From contig CAVVIO010000002.1 in NCBI GenBank assembly GCA_963748095.1, positions 1 through 64,000 on the forward strand: DNA of 64,000 bases. The letters run 5' to 3'. The first letter of the stretch is position 1, and each line of letters begins with the position of its first letter. The DNA comes from CAVVIO01 sp963748095. GTDB taxonomy: Bacteria; Bacteroidota; Bacteroidia; Bacteroidales; UBA10428. The position numbers were made by a program, and so were the translations under genes. The notes beneath the pieces were generated by a model that did no database searches, was not told the origin of the DNA, and was given only the letters and a program-made list of their open reading frames with translations. This document shows positions 46,960 through 56,706 of the stretch, one piece after another.

Positions 46960-49596
46960 ATGGATTCTAATGTCATTCGTCAAAAATTTCTTGATTTTTT
47001 TGCTTCAAAAGATCACTCAATAGTACCATCTGCCCCAATGATAATAAAGGATGATCCCACGTTGATGTTTACGAATGCAGGCATGAATCAGTTTAAAGAT
47101 ATTTTTCTCGACCAGCGTAAACCCGATAATCTGCGGGTAGCTGACACACAAAAATGTTTACGGGTATCTGGCAAACATAATGATCTGGAAGAAGTGGGAC
47201 GTGATACCTACCACCATACCATGTTTGAAATGTTAGGCAACTGGTCATTCGGAGATTATTTTAAAAAAGAAGCAATTGACTGGGCCTGGGAATTTCTGGT
47301 TGATGAACTGAAAATATCAAAGGAGCATTTATATGCTTCTATCTTCGAAGGCAGTCGGGAAGATCAGGTGGAAATGGATAACGAGGCCTTTGATTACTGG
47401 AAGCAATATTTGCCCGAAGACCATATTCTGAAATTCGGAAAAAAAGATAATTTTTGGGAGATGGGTGATACCGGCCCCTGCGGCCCCTGCTCGGAAATAC
47501 ATATCGACTTAAGATCGGATGCTGAAAAAAATAAAGTCAAAGGTGCCGACCTGATAAATAAAGACCATCCGCGGGTAATAGAAATATGGAACCTTGTTTT
47601 TATCCAGTATAATCGTAAAAGTAACGGCGAGTTGGTTACCCTGCCAAAAAAACATATCGATACAGGTATGGGATTTGAACGTCTGTGTATGGTCGTTCAG
47701 CAAAAAAACTCCAATTACGATACCGATATTTTTCAACCTGTTATTAAGGAGATATCCAAACTGGTAAACATTGAATACGGACATAGCGAAAAGACCGACA
47801 TAGCCATGCGGGTGGTTGCCGATCACCTGAGGGCCGTTGTATTTGCTGTTGCCGATAGCCAATTACCTTCGAATACCAAAGCCGGATATGTTATCCGTAG
47901 AATTCTGAGGCGGGCTATCCGGTATTACTATTCATTTCTCGAAATTAAAGAACCTCTGATTTATAAGTTACTCGATACACTCATCGATACGATGGGAAAT
48001 GCATTCCCTGAACTGGTTCGCCAACGAAAGCTTATCGAACACGTGATCAGGGATGAAGAAGTATCTTTCCTGCACACACTGTCTTCAGGAATAAAAATGC
48101 TGGAAGGCCTCATCCATGCTGCTAAAAGTTTCAATAAAGAAATTATCAGTGGTAAAAAAGCATTTGAATTGTATGACACCTTTGGGTTCCCGCTTGATCT
48201 TACCGAATTGATATTGCGGGAAGAAGGCCTTACTGTAAATAAGGAAGAATTCAACCAGGAAATGAAAGCTCAAAAAGAGCGTTCGCGCAAGGCTGCCGAA
48301 ATGGACACAGGTGACTGGCAGGTACTGGAAGATGACGATGTACAGGAATTTATTGGTTATGATTACCAGGAAGCAAACCTGAAGATTACGCGATACCGGA
48401 AAATCAGCACCAAGAATAAAAATATGTATCAGCTGGTTTTTAATATCACCCCCTTTTATGGCGAAAGTGGTGGGCAGGTAGGCGATACCGGTTATATCGA
48501 AAATGATGAAGAACGTATTCAGATATTCGACAGTAAAAAAGAAAATAATGTAACCGTACATTATGTCGAAAAACTACCGGCGAACCTGACAGCAACATTC
48601 AGGGCCGTGGTAGATCATGAAAAACGAATGGCAACGGCAAATAATCATACCGCCACACACTTGTTGCACTATGCGCTTAGAAAAGTACTTGGAAAACATG
48701 TTGAACAGAGAGGTTCGCTGGTCCACCCGGATTATCTGCGTTTCGACTTTTCACATTTCCAGAAAGTCAGCGACGATCAGCTTCATGAAATTGAAATTTT
48801 GGTAAACCGTAAGATAAGAGAAAATGCACCTTTAGAGGAATTTAAAAGCATCCCTATAGCAGAAGCCCAGAAAATGGGAGCCATGGCCCTTTTCGGTGAA
48901 AAGTACGGTGATCTGGTAAGGGTAATTAAATATAACGACTCGATAGAATTATGCGGAGGCACCCATGTACCTGCTACCGGTCAGATAGGATTTATGAAAA
49001 TTATTTCCGAATCGTCTATTGCCGCTGGTGTAAGAAGAATTCAGGCGTATACTGCCGAAAAAGCTGAAGAATATATTGATAATCATTTAGGAATAATGAA
49101 TGATATCATAAAATTACTGGACGGACCTTCCGACATCAGGCAAAAAATTAATGAACTCAGCGAGCAAAATGCCGAACTGCAAAAGAAAATCGACAAAGTA
49201 GCCCAGCAGGAAATAAAAAGGATTAAAAACAACCTGAAAGAAAATGCAGAATTAATTAATGATATCAATGTTGTTAAAGGTACCATTTCCGCTGAGGATC
49301 CGGGAATAGTGAAAGACCTGGCATTTCAGATGCGCAATGAAATGGAAGACCTTTTTTTAATTTTAGGAGCAGAAATCAACGGGAAAGCACATCTTACCAT
49401 CATGTTATCGGACAACCTGGTGAAGAATAAAAAACTGCATGCCGGACTGATCATTAAAGAGATTGCCGGTGAAATAGACGGCGGCGGCGGCGGCCAGCCA
49501 TTTTATGCTACTGCCGGGGGTTCGAATCCGAAAGGGATTGATAAAGCCCTCGATCTGGCAGTCAGCAGAGTAAAATCTCATACAGGCCAGGAATAA
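46960..49596 (+). CDS. alaS: Alanine-tRNA ligase
   Basis: The protein has 878 residues, the normal AlaRS length. The catalytic core begins FLDFFASKDHSIVPSAPMI and has FTNAGMNQFKDIFL, DTGPCGPCSEIH and GMGFERL. The editing domain has the zinc ligands HTATH and CGGTH. The C-terminal C-Ala domain ends with the glycine-rich GGGGGQPFYATAGG. It charges tRNA-Ala and clears mischarged serine. It is transcribed alone, divergent to the M23 operon. Intact despite the frameshifts elsewhere in the window. Confidence 0.97.
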   Translation: MDSNVIRQKFLDFFASKDHSIVPSAPMIIKDDPTLMFTNAGMNQFKDIFLDQRKPDNLRVADTQKCLRVSGKHNDLEEVGRDTYHHTMFEMLGNWSFGDYFKKEAIDWAWEFLVDELKISKEHLYASIFEGSREDQVEMDNEAFDYWKQYLPEDHILKFGKKDNFWEMGDTGPCGPCSEIHIDLRSDAEKNKVKGADLINKDHPRVIEIWNLVFIQYNRKSNGELVTLPKKHIDTGMGFERLCMVVQQKNSNYDTDIFQPVIKEISKLVNIEYGHSEKTDIAMRVVADHLRAVVFAVADSQLPSNTKAGYVIRRILRRAIRYYYSFLEIKEPLIYKLLDTLIDTMGNAFPELVRQRKLIEHVIRDEEVSFLHTLSSGIKMLEGLIHAAKSFNKEIISGKKAFELYDTFGFPLDLTELILREEGLTVNKEEFNQEMKAQKERSRKAAEMDTGDWQVLEDDDVQEFIGYDYQEANLKITRYRKISTKNKNMYQLVFNITPFYGESGGQVGDTGYIENDEERIQIFDSKKENNVTVHYVEKLPANLTATFRAVVDHEKRMATANNHTATHLLHYALRKVLGKHVEQRGSLVHPDYLRFDFSHFQKVSDDQLHEIEILVNRKIRENAPLEEFKSIPIAEAQKMGAMALFGEKYGDLVRVIKYNDSIELCGGTHVPATGQIGFMKIISESSIAAGVRRIQAYTAEKAEEYIDNHLGIMNDIIKLLDGPSDIRQKINELSEQNAELQKKIDKVAQQEIKRIKNNLKENAELINDINVVKGTISAEDPGIVKDLAFQMRNEMEDLFLILGAEINGKAHLTIMLSDNLVKNKKLHAGLIIKEIAGEIDGGGGGQPFYATAGGSNPKGIDKALDLAVSRVKSHTGQE

Positions 49597-49834
49597 TAAC
49601 TTAGTTTGGTTTAGGCTCTACTGAAACAAAATATCATTTCAGAGCTGATACTTTGTATCCATTCACTCATGACCCGCAACGCTTCAGGAGCGAATGTCTC
49701 ATCTATTTTTCCATATTCCGAAGGTAAATTGTATTACTGATCATACAATAATTTTGCTGTTGAAGAAATTATTATTAAAGGATCAAGTTATGTTTAAATT
49801 TATATATTTGAATATAAATTTAACCTGAAAAAGT

Positions 49835-51640
49835 ATGGAAACAATCCGGACATTTGATATACTCGACCGGTATAAGGCCCTTTACCCGGGGAAAGATGAT
49901 GCGCTGGCAGGCAAAGAAAAGGGAATATGGGTAAGGTACTCAATAGACGAGTACATCGATTTTGCCACGAACCTGAGTTACGGTTTTCTGGAACTTGGAT
50001 TAAATAAAGAAGATAAGGTTGCTACTATTTCGAATAACCGTCCGGAATGGAATTTTGTTGACATGGCGCTCAGCCAGGCAGGTTTCGTTCACGTTCCTAT
50101 TTATCCCACTATCAGTGAGGAAGATTACAGCTATATACTCAATCATGCTGAATGTAAAATTCTCATTGTATCCGATAAAAATTTGTATGAAAAGGTAAAA
50201 GCTATTGCTGAAAAGAACAAAACTATCATTGATATCTATAGTTTTAATGAACTTGAAAATGTAAAAAACTGGAAAGAAATATATGAACTTGGAAAGAAGA
50301 CCAGTAAAAAACACTTCATTGAGTTACAAAAAATAAAAGACAGCATCGGGCCGAACGATTTGGTCACACTTATATATACTTCAGGTACCACAGGGAACCC
50401 GAAAGGAGTAATGCTTTCACATAACAACCTCGTCAGCAATTTCAAATCTGCAGGTAATTTACATTCTTTTAACAGCAGCCACCGTACCCTTAGCTTTCTG
50501 CCCCTGTGCCATGTCTTTGAAAGAATGGTGAATTATCATTATCAATATACCGGTATCAGCATTTATTATGCTGAAAACATGGGAACAATTTCCGACAATC
50601 TGAAAGAAGTAAAACCGCACGTATTTATCTCTGTGCCACGGTTGATCGAACGTGTATACGACAAGATAATCCAGGTTGGGAAAGATCTGAAAGGCATTAA
50701 AAAGATGATCTTTTTCTGGGCGGTTAACCTGGGAATGAAATATGATTATACTGCTAAATCGGGATGGTGGTACAGAAATAAACTAAAGATTGCTGACAAA
50801 CTTGTTTTCGAAAAATGGAGAGCTGCATTAGGTGGCAGTACAGGCTTAATTATAGTCGGTGGCGCAGCATTGCAACCACGTCTGTCAAGGATATTTGGAG
50901 CAGCCGGTATTCCTGTACTCGAAGGATATGGACTTACAGAATCATCACCTGTAATTGCAGCCAACAATTTAGTAACCAAAGAAATTAAAGTTGGAACCGT
51001 TGGGCCAATATATGAAGGAGTTCAGGTGAAAATAGATAAAGACGGAGAAATACTTTGCAAGGGACCAAATGTAATGTTAGGATATTACAATGAACCGGAA
51101 CTTACCAAAGAAATTATCGATGAGGATGGCTGGTTGCATACGGGTGATATTGGTGAAATGGTGGATAATAAATACCTGAAAATTACGGACAGGAAAAAAG
51201 AGATATTTAAACTTTCGAGCGGGAAATACATTGCCCCGCAGGTTATCGAAAATAAGTTCAAGGAATCTTTCTTTATCGAACAGATTATGGTAGTTGGTGA
51301 AAATGAGAAGTTTGCCAGCGCCCTTATTTCTCCCAACTTCCAGTTTTTGCATAACTGGTGTACCATACATGGTATCAAATACAGGGACAACAATGAACTT
51401 ATTTCCAATCCCAAAGTTGTAGCCAGGTATCAGCGTGAAGTAAATGAGATGAACAGTAAACTCGGTCAGACCGAACAAATTAAACGGTTCAGGATGGTTT
51501 CCGAAGAATGGTCGACACAAACAGGAGAACTGTCCCCTACTTTAAAACTAAAGCGTAAGTTTTTGTATGAAAAATATGCTTCGTTACTGCGGGAAATTTT
51601 TTCTATGAATGCGAATAATTCTTTTGCTTCCAACGAATAA
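49835..51640 (+). CDS. Long-chain acyl-CoA synthetase, AMP-forming
   Basis: This 601-residue protein is an ANL superfamily enzyme: P-loop LIYTSGTTGNPKGVMLSHNN near residue 185, VLEGYGLTESSPVIAANN, GWLHTGDIGEM and ITDRKKEIFKLSSGKYIAPQ. It is of the FAA1/ACSL type common in Bacteroidota. It activates fatty acids to acyl-CoA. It overlaps the convergent symporter gene by 38 bases at the 3' ends (51603-51640). Confidence 0.92.
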   Translation: METIRTFDILDRYKALYPGKDDALAGKEKGIWVRYSIDEYIDFATNLSYGFLELGLNKEDKVATISNNRPEWNFVDMALSQAGFVHVPIYPTISEEDYSYILNHAECKILIVSDKNLYEKVKAIAEKNKTIIDIYSFNELENVKNWKEIYELGKKTSKKHFIELQKIKDSIGPNDLVTLIYTSGTTGNPKGVMLSHNNLVSNFKSAGNLHSFNSSHRTLSFLPLCHVFERMVNYHYQYTGISIYYAENMGTISDNLKEVKPHVFISVPRLIERVYDKIIQVGKDLKGIKKMIFFWAVNLGMKYDYTAKSGWWYRNKLKIADKLVFEKWRAALGGSTGLIIVGGAALQPRLSRIFGAAGIPVLEGYGLTESSPVIAANNLVTKEIKVGTVGPIYEGVQVKIDKDGEILCKGPNVMLGYYNEPELTKEIIDEDGWLHTGDIGEMVDNKYLKITDRKKEIFKLSSGKYIAPQVIENKFKESFFIEQIMVVGENEKFASALISPNFQFLHNWCTIHGIKYRDNNELISNPKVVARYQREVNEMNSKLGQTEQIKRFRMVSEEWSTQTGELSPTLKLKRKFLYEKYASLLREIFSMNANNSFASNE

Positions 51641-53069
51641 GGATAAGAAGGCCAATAAAAGTAAGCATTCCGTTGATAATGAGTATTTCAAAACCAAACT
51701 TGTACCCATTGAACCATAGCTCGGAGTTTTTTTCTATAAAATAACAAGCCAGCGGGGATAATACAGCTACAATTGGCACCCACTTTTCTTTGATCCGGAA
51801 TCGGGTGAATAATCCGAAAGCATACAATCCCAACAAAGGACCGTAGGTGTATCCGGCTACATGAAATACAGCACTGATAACATTCTCGTTATTTATCTTT
51901 TTAAAAATTAATATTACCAGCATTAATAATATGGAAACGATAATATGTACCCTCATCCTGGTCTTTCGAAGCCTTTCCTCATTCATGTTCTTGACATTCA
52001 AAATATCCACAGTGAACGAAGTTGTTAAGGCTGTAAGAGCCGAATCGGCACTTGAATAAGCCGCTGCTATTAATCCCAGAATGAAAAATACCCCGATAAT
52101 CACTGGTAAGTGCCCCTGGGTTGCAATTATTGGAAAAAGGTTATCCGTATTTTCCGGAATAGCAATGCCCGTCTTTTTTGCGTAAATAAAAAGTAATGCT
52201 CCCAGACTTAGAATGAGAAAGTTCACGGGAATTAATGAAAGACTAAACCAGTACATGTTCTTTTTAGCCTCTTTTATATTACGGCAGCTCAGATTCTTCT
52301 GCATCATGTCCTGATCGAGCCCGGTCATAACAATCGTTATAAAAGCCCCGCTGAAAAATTGTTTCAGAAAATAATTCTTACCCTGCCAGTGCGACATAAA
52401 AAATATCTTTGAATAGGAACTGTCGGCAATGGTATGCACCATCGATTTAAAGTTTAATCCCATCTCCTTACTTATGTAAACAATGCTTATACCGATGGCA
52501 AGTAACATAAAAGCTGTCTGCAAAGTGTCTGTCCAGATAATGGTCTTGATCCCACCCCGGAATGTATACAGCCAGATTAATACTATCGTAACCAGAACTG
52601 TTACTTCAAAAGGCACATGGTAGGAATCAAAAATAGTGAGTTGCAATACGTTTGCCACCAGGAACAAACGGAAAGAAGCGCCAATAATTCTTGAAATTAA
52701 AAAGAAGGATGCCCCGGTCTTATAAGTTACATTTCCGAACCGTGAATCGAGGTAGGTATAAATAGAAGTAAGATTCAGCCGGTAATACATCGGCATCAGA
52801 ATATTGGCTACAACCACATATCCCAACAAATATCCGAATACTATTTGCATATATGAAAACTGGCTGGACCCGACCCATCCGGGAACTGAAATGAATGAAA
52901 CGCCCGATAACGAAGCGCCGATCATACCAAAAGCAACAATGTACCACGGTGATTTTTTATTTCCCAGGAAAAAAGCAGCATTTCCGGCTTTCTTCCCGGT
53001 GAAAAAGGAAATTAGTAACAGGGTTGAAAAATAGAGCGCAATAATGAGAACAATCAATCCGGGTTTCAT
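51603..53069 (-). CDS. Sodium:solute symporter family protein
   Basis: This protein of about 488 residues has about 13 membrane helices. The SSS pattern is clear: WVGSSQFSYMQIVFGYLLGY, RFGNVTYKTGASFFLISRIIGA, FRGGIKTIIWTDTLQTAFML and AAYSSADSALTALTTSFTVDI. The start at 53069 (MKPGLIVLIIALYFS) is chosen over the ATG at 53117, which would prepend 16 residues before the first helix. Solute identity cannot be told. It overlaps the convergent acyl-CoA synthetase gene by 38 bases. Confidence 0.88.
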   Translation of the reverse strand: MKPGLIVLIIALYFSTLLLISFFTGKKAGNAAFFLGNKKSPWYIVAFGMIGASLSGVSFISVPGWVGSSQFSYMQIVFGYLLGYVVVANILMPMYYRLNLTSIYTYLDSRFGNVTYKTGASFFLISRIIGASFRLFLVANVLQLTIFDSYHVPFEVTVLVTIVLIWLYTFRGGIKTIIWTDTLQTAFMLLAIGISIVYISKEMGLNFKSMVHTIADSSYSKIFFMSHWQGKNYFLKQFFSGAFITIVMTGLDQDMMQKNLSCRNIKEAKKNMYWFSLSLIPVNFLILSLGALLFIYAKKTGIAIPENTDNLFPIIATQGHLPVIIGVFFILGLIAAAYSSADSALTALTTSFTVDILNVKNMNEERLRKTRMRVHIIVSILLMLVILIFKKINNENVISAVFHVAGYTYGPLLGLYAFGLFTRFRIKEKWVPIVAVLSPLACYFIEKNSELWFNGYKFGFEILIINGMLTFIGLLILIRWKQKNYSHS

Positions 53070-53203
53070 AATCAGGTATTCATGCGATTCATAAAAATAC
53101 AAGATTACTAAAAACATTTAAACAAAAAAATATTGGATGTGCGTTGAAATGATATTATTTTTGAAGATTCGAGGAAACAGGAATTTTAATTTAAAAATGC
53201 AGT

Positions 53204-53830
53204 ATGAACTTCTCACATTTCCCATCCAAATTATTGGAATCAGCCGTTAATGAATTTTCAAAACTTCCGGGGATCGGGCAGAAAACTGCCCTGCGACTGG
53301 TTTTACATTTATTGAGGCAGGATAAGGAAACGATCAGAAGCTTTGGCAACACATTAATTAAGTTGAGTGATGAAATAAAATACTGTACTGTATGTGGTAA
53401 CATTTCCGACAACGAGATATGCGAAATTTGTGGTGATCATTCGCGCGATCATTCAACAATCTGTGTGGTTGAAAATAGCAAAGATGTGATGTCTGTAGAA
53501 CAAACCCAGCAATTCAGAGGAGTTTACCATGTTCTGGGGGGCATAATTTCGCCGATGGACGGCATCGGTCCAAATGATCTGAACATAAAAGGGCTGGAAA
53601 AACGTTTGCAGGAAAATAAAATTCAGGAATTGATTCTAACGCTGAGTACCACGATGGAAGGGGATACAACAAACTTTTATATATTCAAAAAATTCAGTCC
53701 TTTTCAGATTAAAATTACAACAATTGCCAGGGGAGTGGCTATTGGTGATGACCTGGAGTATACCGATGAAGTGACCCTGGGAAGATCCATCCTGAACCGT
53801 ACATTATTTGAATCGACGTTGCCTGTATAA
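53204..53830 (+). CDS. recR: Recombination mediator protein RecR
   Basis: This 208-residue protein has the RecR order: helix-hairpin-helix FSKLPGIGQKTALRLVLHLL, the C4 zinc finger CTVCGNISDNEICEICGD, and a Toprim domain TICVVENSKDVMSVEQTQ with YHVLGGIISPMDGIGPNDL. It loads RecA on gapped DNA with RecF/RecO. It stands alone and converges on the polyphosphate glucokinase gene, 19 bases away. Confidence 0.95.
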   Translation: MNFSHFPSKLLESAVNEFSKLPGIGQKTALRLVLHLLRQDKETIRSFGNTLIKLSDEIKYCTVCGNISDNEICEICGDHSRDHSTICVVENSKDVMSVEQTQQFRGVYHVLGGIISPMDGIGPNDLNIKGLEKRLQENKIQELILTLSTTMEGDTTNFYIFKKFSPFQIKITTIARGVAIGDDLEYTDEVTLGRSILNRTLFESTLPV

Positions 53831-53849
53831 TACTTTATTGCAAATCGAC

Positions 53850-54603
53850 TTAACTTTTCCATTCCGCCCTGGCAGCCAGCGCTGCTCCAACAATGCCGGC
53901 TTCGTTTTTTAAATTTGCCGCTACAATTCGCGTATCTACCGTAAGATGATCAAAAAACTTTTTCCTTTTTTTGCTTACACCTCCTCCGATAATGATCATA
54001 TCTGGGCTGAACAGGCGGTAAATCTCTGTGAGATACTCGTTGAATCTTTCTGCCCAGTCATCCCAGGTAAGGTTTTCACGTTTTCTTGTAGCATCGGAAG
54101 TATAAGCTTCGGCATCCATACCCTTTAAATATTAAATGCCCCAATTCGGTATTCGGTAAAAGTTTTCCCCTTGTAAAAAATACAGTTCCTATTCCCGTTC
54201 CTACTGTAATTAATATAACTGCTCCATTCTGGTGTTTTCCTGCCCCGAATTTCATTTCAGCCATACCTGCCGAGTCCGCATCGTTCACAATCGTGACCGG
54301 CAGACCGGTTTGTTCAGAAAATAATTTTTGCGCGTCAATATCTGTCCACGATTTATCCAGATTTGCCGCGGTTTTCACTACTCCGTTACGCACCACACCC
54401 GGAAATCCACAACCAACAAGGCCATCCCATTTGAAATGATCGGTAATTTGCTTGATCACTTTAGCTATTGCCTCAGGTGTTGCAGGATCGGGAGTAGGCA
54501 CCCTGAACCGGTCGTCAATTAATTTACCTTTTTTTGTATTTACAGGCGCCCCCTTTATTCCCGAACCACCAATATCAATACCCAGGATTTTCTTATGCTT
54601 CAT
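53850..54603 (-). CDS. ppgK: Polyphosphate glucokinase, ROK family, frameshifted
   Basis: Rejoined, this is about 250 residues. It opens LGIDIGGSGIKGAPVNTKKG, then FPGVVRNGVVKTAANLDKSW, NDADSAGMAEMKFGAGK, VGTGIGTVF and LPNTELGHL, all as in actinobacterial polyphosphate glucokinase. It phosphorylates glucose with polyphosphate or ATP. The frame breaks at the GGG near 54119-54121; dropping one G joins HLIFKGMDAEAYTSDATRKR, which runs on through MIIIGGGVSKKRKKFF to the stop at 53850. Its completeness after this single change favours an assembly error over a dead gene. Confidence 0.87.
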
Positions 54604-54927
54604 CTTTATTAATTTATGACAATAGCTTTTTCTGCATTATTAAGTTGAAAAGTCCCATAATAAATCAATATAAAAACAATATTGTGAATATCTTGACCGA
54701 TTTTTTAATGGACGTTTCATTTGTATCCTTTAATTTTATCCTTTAAAATAGTAAATTTATCTATTTTTATTGGACTACAGGATTATTTAATACATACAAA
54801 CATAATCAATACTGTAAAAAATAACTGATTAAAAATAGAGATAAAACAGTTAAACTAAAATTATTTTAGCGTTAAAAGTACTAATTTCACACTGTATATT
54901 AAACACATAAGATGAAAACCAAATCAA
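54604..54927. other. Intergenic region, 324 bases
   Basis: This AT-rich divergent gap lies between ppgK and the HU-SPOR gene. Nothing was recognised other than AT-rich upstream sequence. A 70-codon ORF inside it (54534-54746) is a shadow of ppgK and is rejected. Confidence 0.4.
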
Positions 54928-56247
54928 ATGGACAAGTATATAAATAAATTACTCGATGCCAACAACAGGGTTATTGTGCCTGATTTCGGAGCTTTTATTG
55001 TGAAACAACTTCATCCGCGAACCATCGTTTTTAATGAATTTTTACGCTATAACGATGGTTTATTGGTGGATTTACTGGCCGATGAAGAAAAACTGGATAA
55101 GGAAACAGCCCGGCAAAAAATTGTGGATTATGTGGAAGACATGAATAAAAAACTAGACAAAGGTCAGAAGTTTACCATTGCTTCGCTGGGAATACTCGCC
55201 AAAGAAGCTAACGGGAAAATTTCCTTTGTCGAGCCTTCTGGTGCTGTTCAGGAAAAACCTGACGAAAAGATAGCTGTAGAAGATGCCAAAAAGCCAAAAG
55301 ACATTGCATTTGAGCAGAATAAACCGCAAACTGCTGAAAAACCACCTGAGAAAAAAGTTGAACCTGTAAAAGAATCAAAAAAAGAAGAAGCAAAGCCTCC
55401 CGTAAAAACGGTGAAACCTGAGATTAAATCAGAAAAAAAGCAGGAAGAAGTTAAGAAGGAAGACAAGAAACCTGAAGTAACGGCGCAGGTAAAGAAAGAG
55501 GAAACTAAAACAGAAGAAAAAGAAACGGAGAAAAAAGCCCCATTACAACCAGTACTATCAAAAACGGAAACAAGTGTAAAGGCAGGAACGGATAAAATTT
55601 CCACCCCGGAACCGGAAGTAAAAAAACAAGTCACTTTCGAAAAGCCTTCTGTCACTGTTTTGGACAAACCGGTTGAACCGGCACAGCCAGTAGAATATCA
55701 GCGACGTAACAATAAAACGCAGATTTTTATTCTGGTGGCACTAATTGTAATAGTAAATGGAGCTATTATCTATTGGTTTTTCTTTAACGATAAGGTAACC
55801 GGTATCTTTCAGCACAATGATACAGAACTAAGGCACGATAAAACTGAAATGCCAAAAAAACCTGCAGTTACCATTACTCCCGGACAAACGGATCAGGTCG
55901 ATACGAAAAAAACAACAACAAAAGATTTAAAAGACAATACCATCAAAGAAAATAAGGCGTCAGGCCCCCCGTTTATGCCTCCTAAACCAAAACCGGCAGC
56001 AAAAAAAGTGACTGTCAGTAACGGTAAAACATACTATATCGTCGCCGGATGTTTCAAGGATGAAGTTAATGCAGACAAACTGGTTAAGGAGTTGCAGGAT
56101 AAAGGATACAACGCTGTAAAATTCGGTAAAATTGGTCAGTTGTATGCTGTCAGCTACGGATCGTTTCCCGATAAGACCTCTGCCGATAATGAAATGATAA
56201 ATATCAAAAAGAATATACAGCCCGATGTCTGGGTGATATCACGATGA
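54928..56247 (+). CDS. HU/CCDC81-domain and SPOR-domain membrane protein
   Basis: This 439-residue protein has an unusual three-part layout. The N-terminus (about 1-100: MDKYINKLLDANNRVIVPDF, then VYIASLGIL-like folds) is the CCDC81-like HU-type domain. A charged linker rich in Lys, Glu, Pro and Val (about 110-260) follows, then a membrane helix (IFILVALIVIVNGAIIYWFFF), a second linker and a C-terminal SPOR domain (about 363-439, YYIVAGCFKDEVNADKLVKELQDKGY). SPOR binds denuded glycan strands at the septum, so the protein spans from a DNA-binding-like fold in the cytoplasm to the cell wall. It is the sole gene in its unit. Confidence 0.87.
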   Translation: MDKYINKLLDANNRVIVPDFGAFIVKQLHPRTIVFNEFLRYNDGLLVDLLADEEKLDKETARQKIVDYVEDMNKKLDKGQKFTIASLGILAKEANGKISFVEPSGAVQEKPDEKIAVEDAKKPKDIAFEQNKPQTAEKPPEKKVEPVKESKKEEAKPPVKTVKPEIKSEKKQEEVKKEDKKPEVTAQVKKEETKTEEKETEKKAPLQPVLSKTETSVKAGTDKISTPEPEVKKQVTFEKPSVTVLDKPVEPAQPVEYQRRNNKTQIFILVALIVIVNGAIIYWFFFNDKVTGIFQHNDTELRHDKTEMPKKPAVTITPGQTDQVDTKKTTTKDLKDNTIKENKASGPPFMPPKPKPAAKKVTVSNGKTYYIVAGCFKDEVNADKLVKELQDKGYNAVKFGKIGQLYAVSYGSFPDKTSADNEMINIKKNIQPDVWVISR

Positions 56248-56706
56248 TGTGAGGATGTGAGGATGGATTAATACTGATATTCAAATTTGTGTATCCGGGA
56301 CTCTTAATAAATTGAGTCTGTTTAAAAAATTCGTACTTACTTCCAAACCCTGAAACTTTTAAGATATGCAGAACTTGTTCCCCTCTTGAGAGGGGCTAGG
56401 GGTGTGTGTTTTCTAAATTCTGTATTTAGTACATAATTCTTCTTAAAATCCAAATTGCATATTGGTGCAATTAATTTTTATAAATAGGTCCGTTACACTT
56501 CCTATTGTATATTTTGTAGATTAAAATATTATTATATCAATTATAAACTTCAACATTCTAAAAAAAGAAATCAATTTTTCCAGGTATACAAATAATTCAA
56601 TGACACACCCCTAACCCCTCTCAAGAGGGGAATTCTCATCATTTAATTCAAGTTTGTAACTAAAAATCAGTAATTAAATCATTTTTCAGATAATCTTTCT
56701 GATTCC
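56248..56706. other. Intergenic region with an inverted REP-like pair, 459 bases
   Basis: It lies between the HU-SPOR and serine hydrolase genes, whose 3' ends face each other. Apart from the inverted pair (56378-56632) the sequence is AT-rich and contains no convincing ORF. Confidence 0.5.
56378..56632. repeat. REP-like inverted repeat pair (BIME-like)
   Basis: A 30-base unit beginning TTCCCCTCTTGAGAGGGG at 56378-56407 recurs in inverse orientation at 56603-56632, with one mismatch. Each unit also contains its own palindrome CCCCTC-TTGA-GAGGGG. The spacer is 195 AT-rich bases. Two inverted palindromic units separated by a spacer is the REP/BIME pattern. No RAYT transposase gene is in the window. 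Confidence 0.8.

Noticed and set aside
49515..49530. tRNA T-loop-like GGTTCGAATCC
   Set aside because: It is inside the alaS glycine-rich coding region and has no acceptor, D or anticodon stem around it.
49615..49655. Hairpin after alaS
   Set aside because: The stem has a 3-base bulge and no T-run, so a terminator is not supported.
55248..55667. 139-codon minus-strand ORF rich in Ser, Phe and Val
   Set aside because: It is the antisense shadow of the Lys/Glu-rich linker of the HU-SPOR gene.
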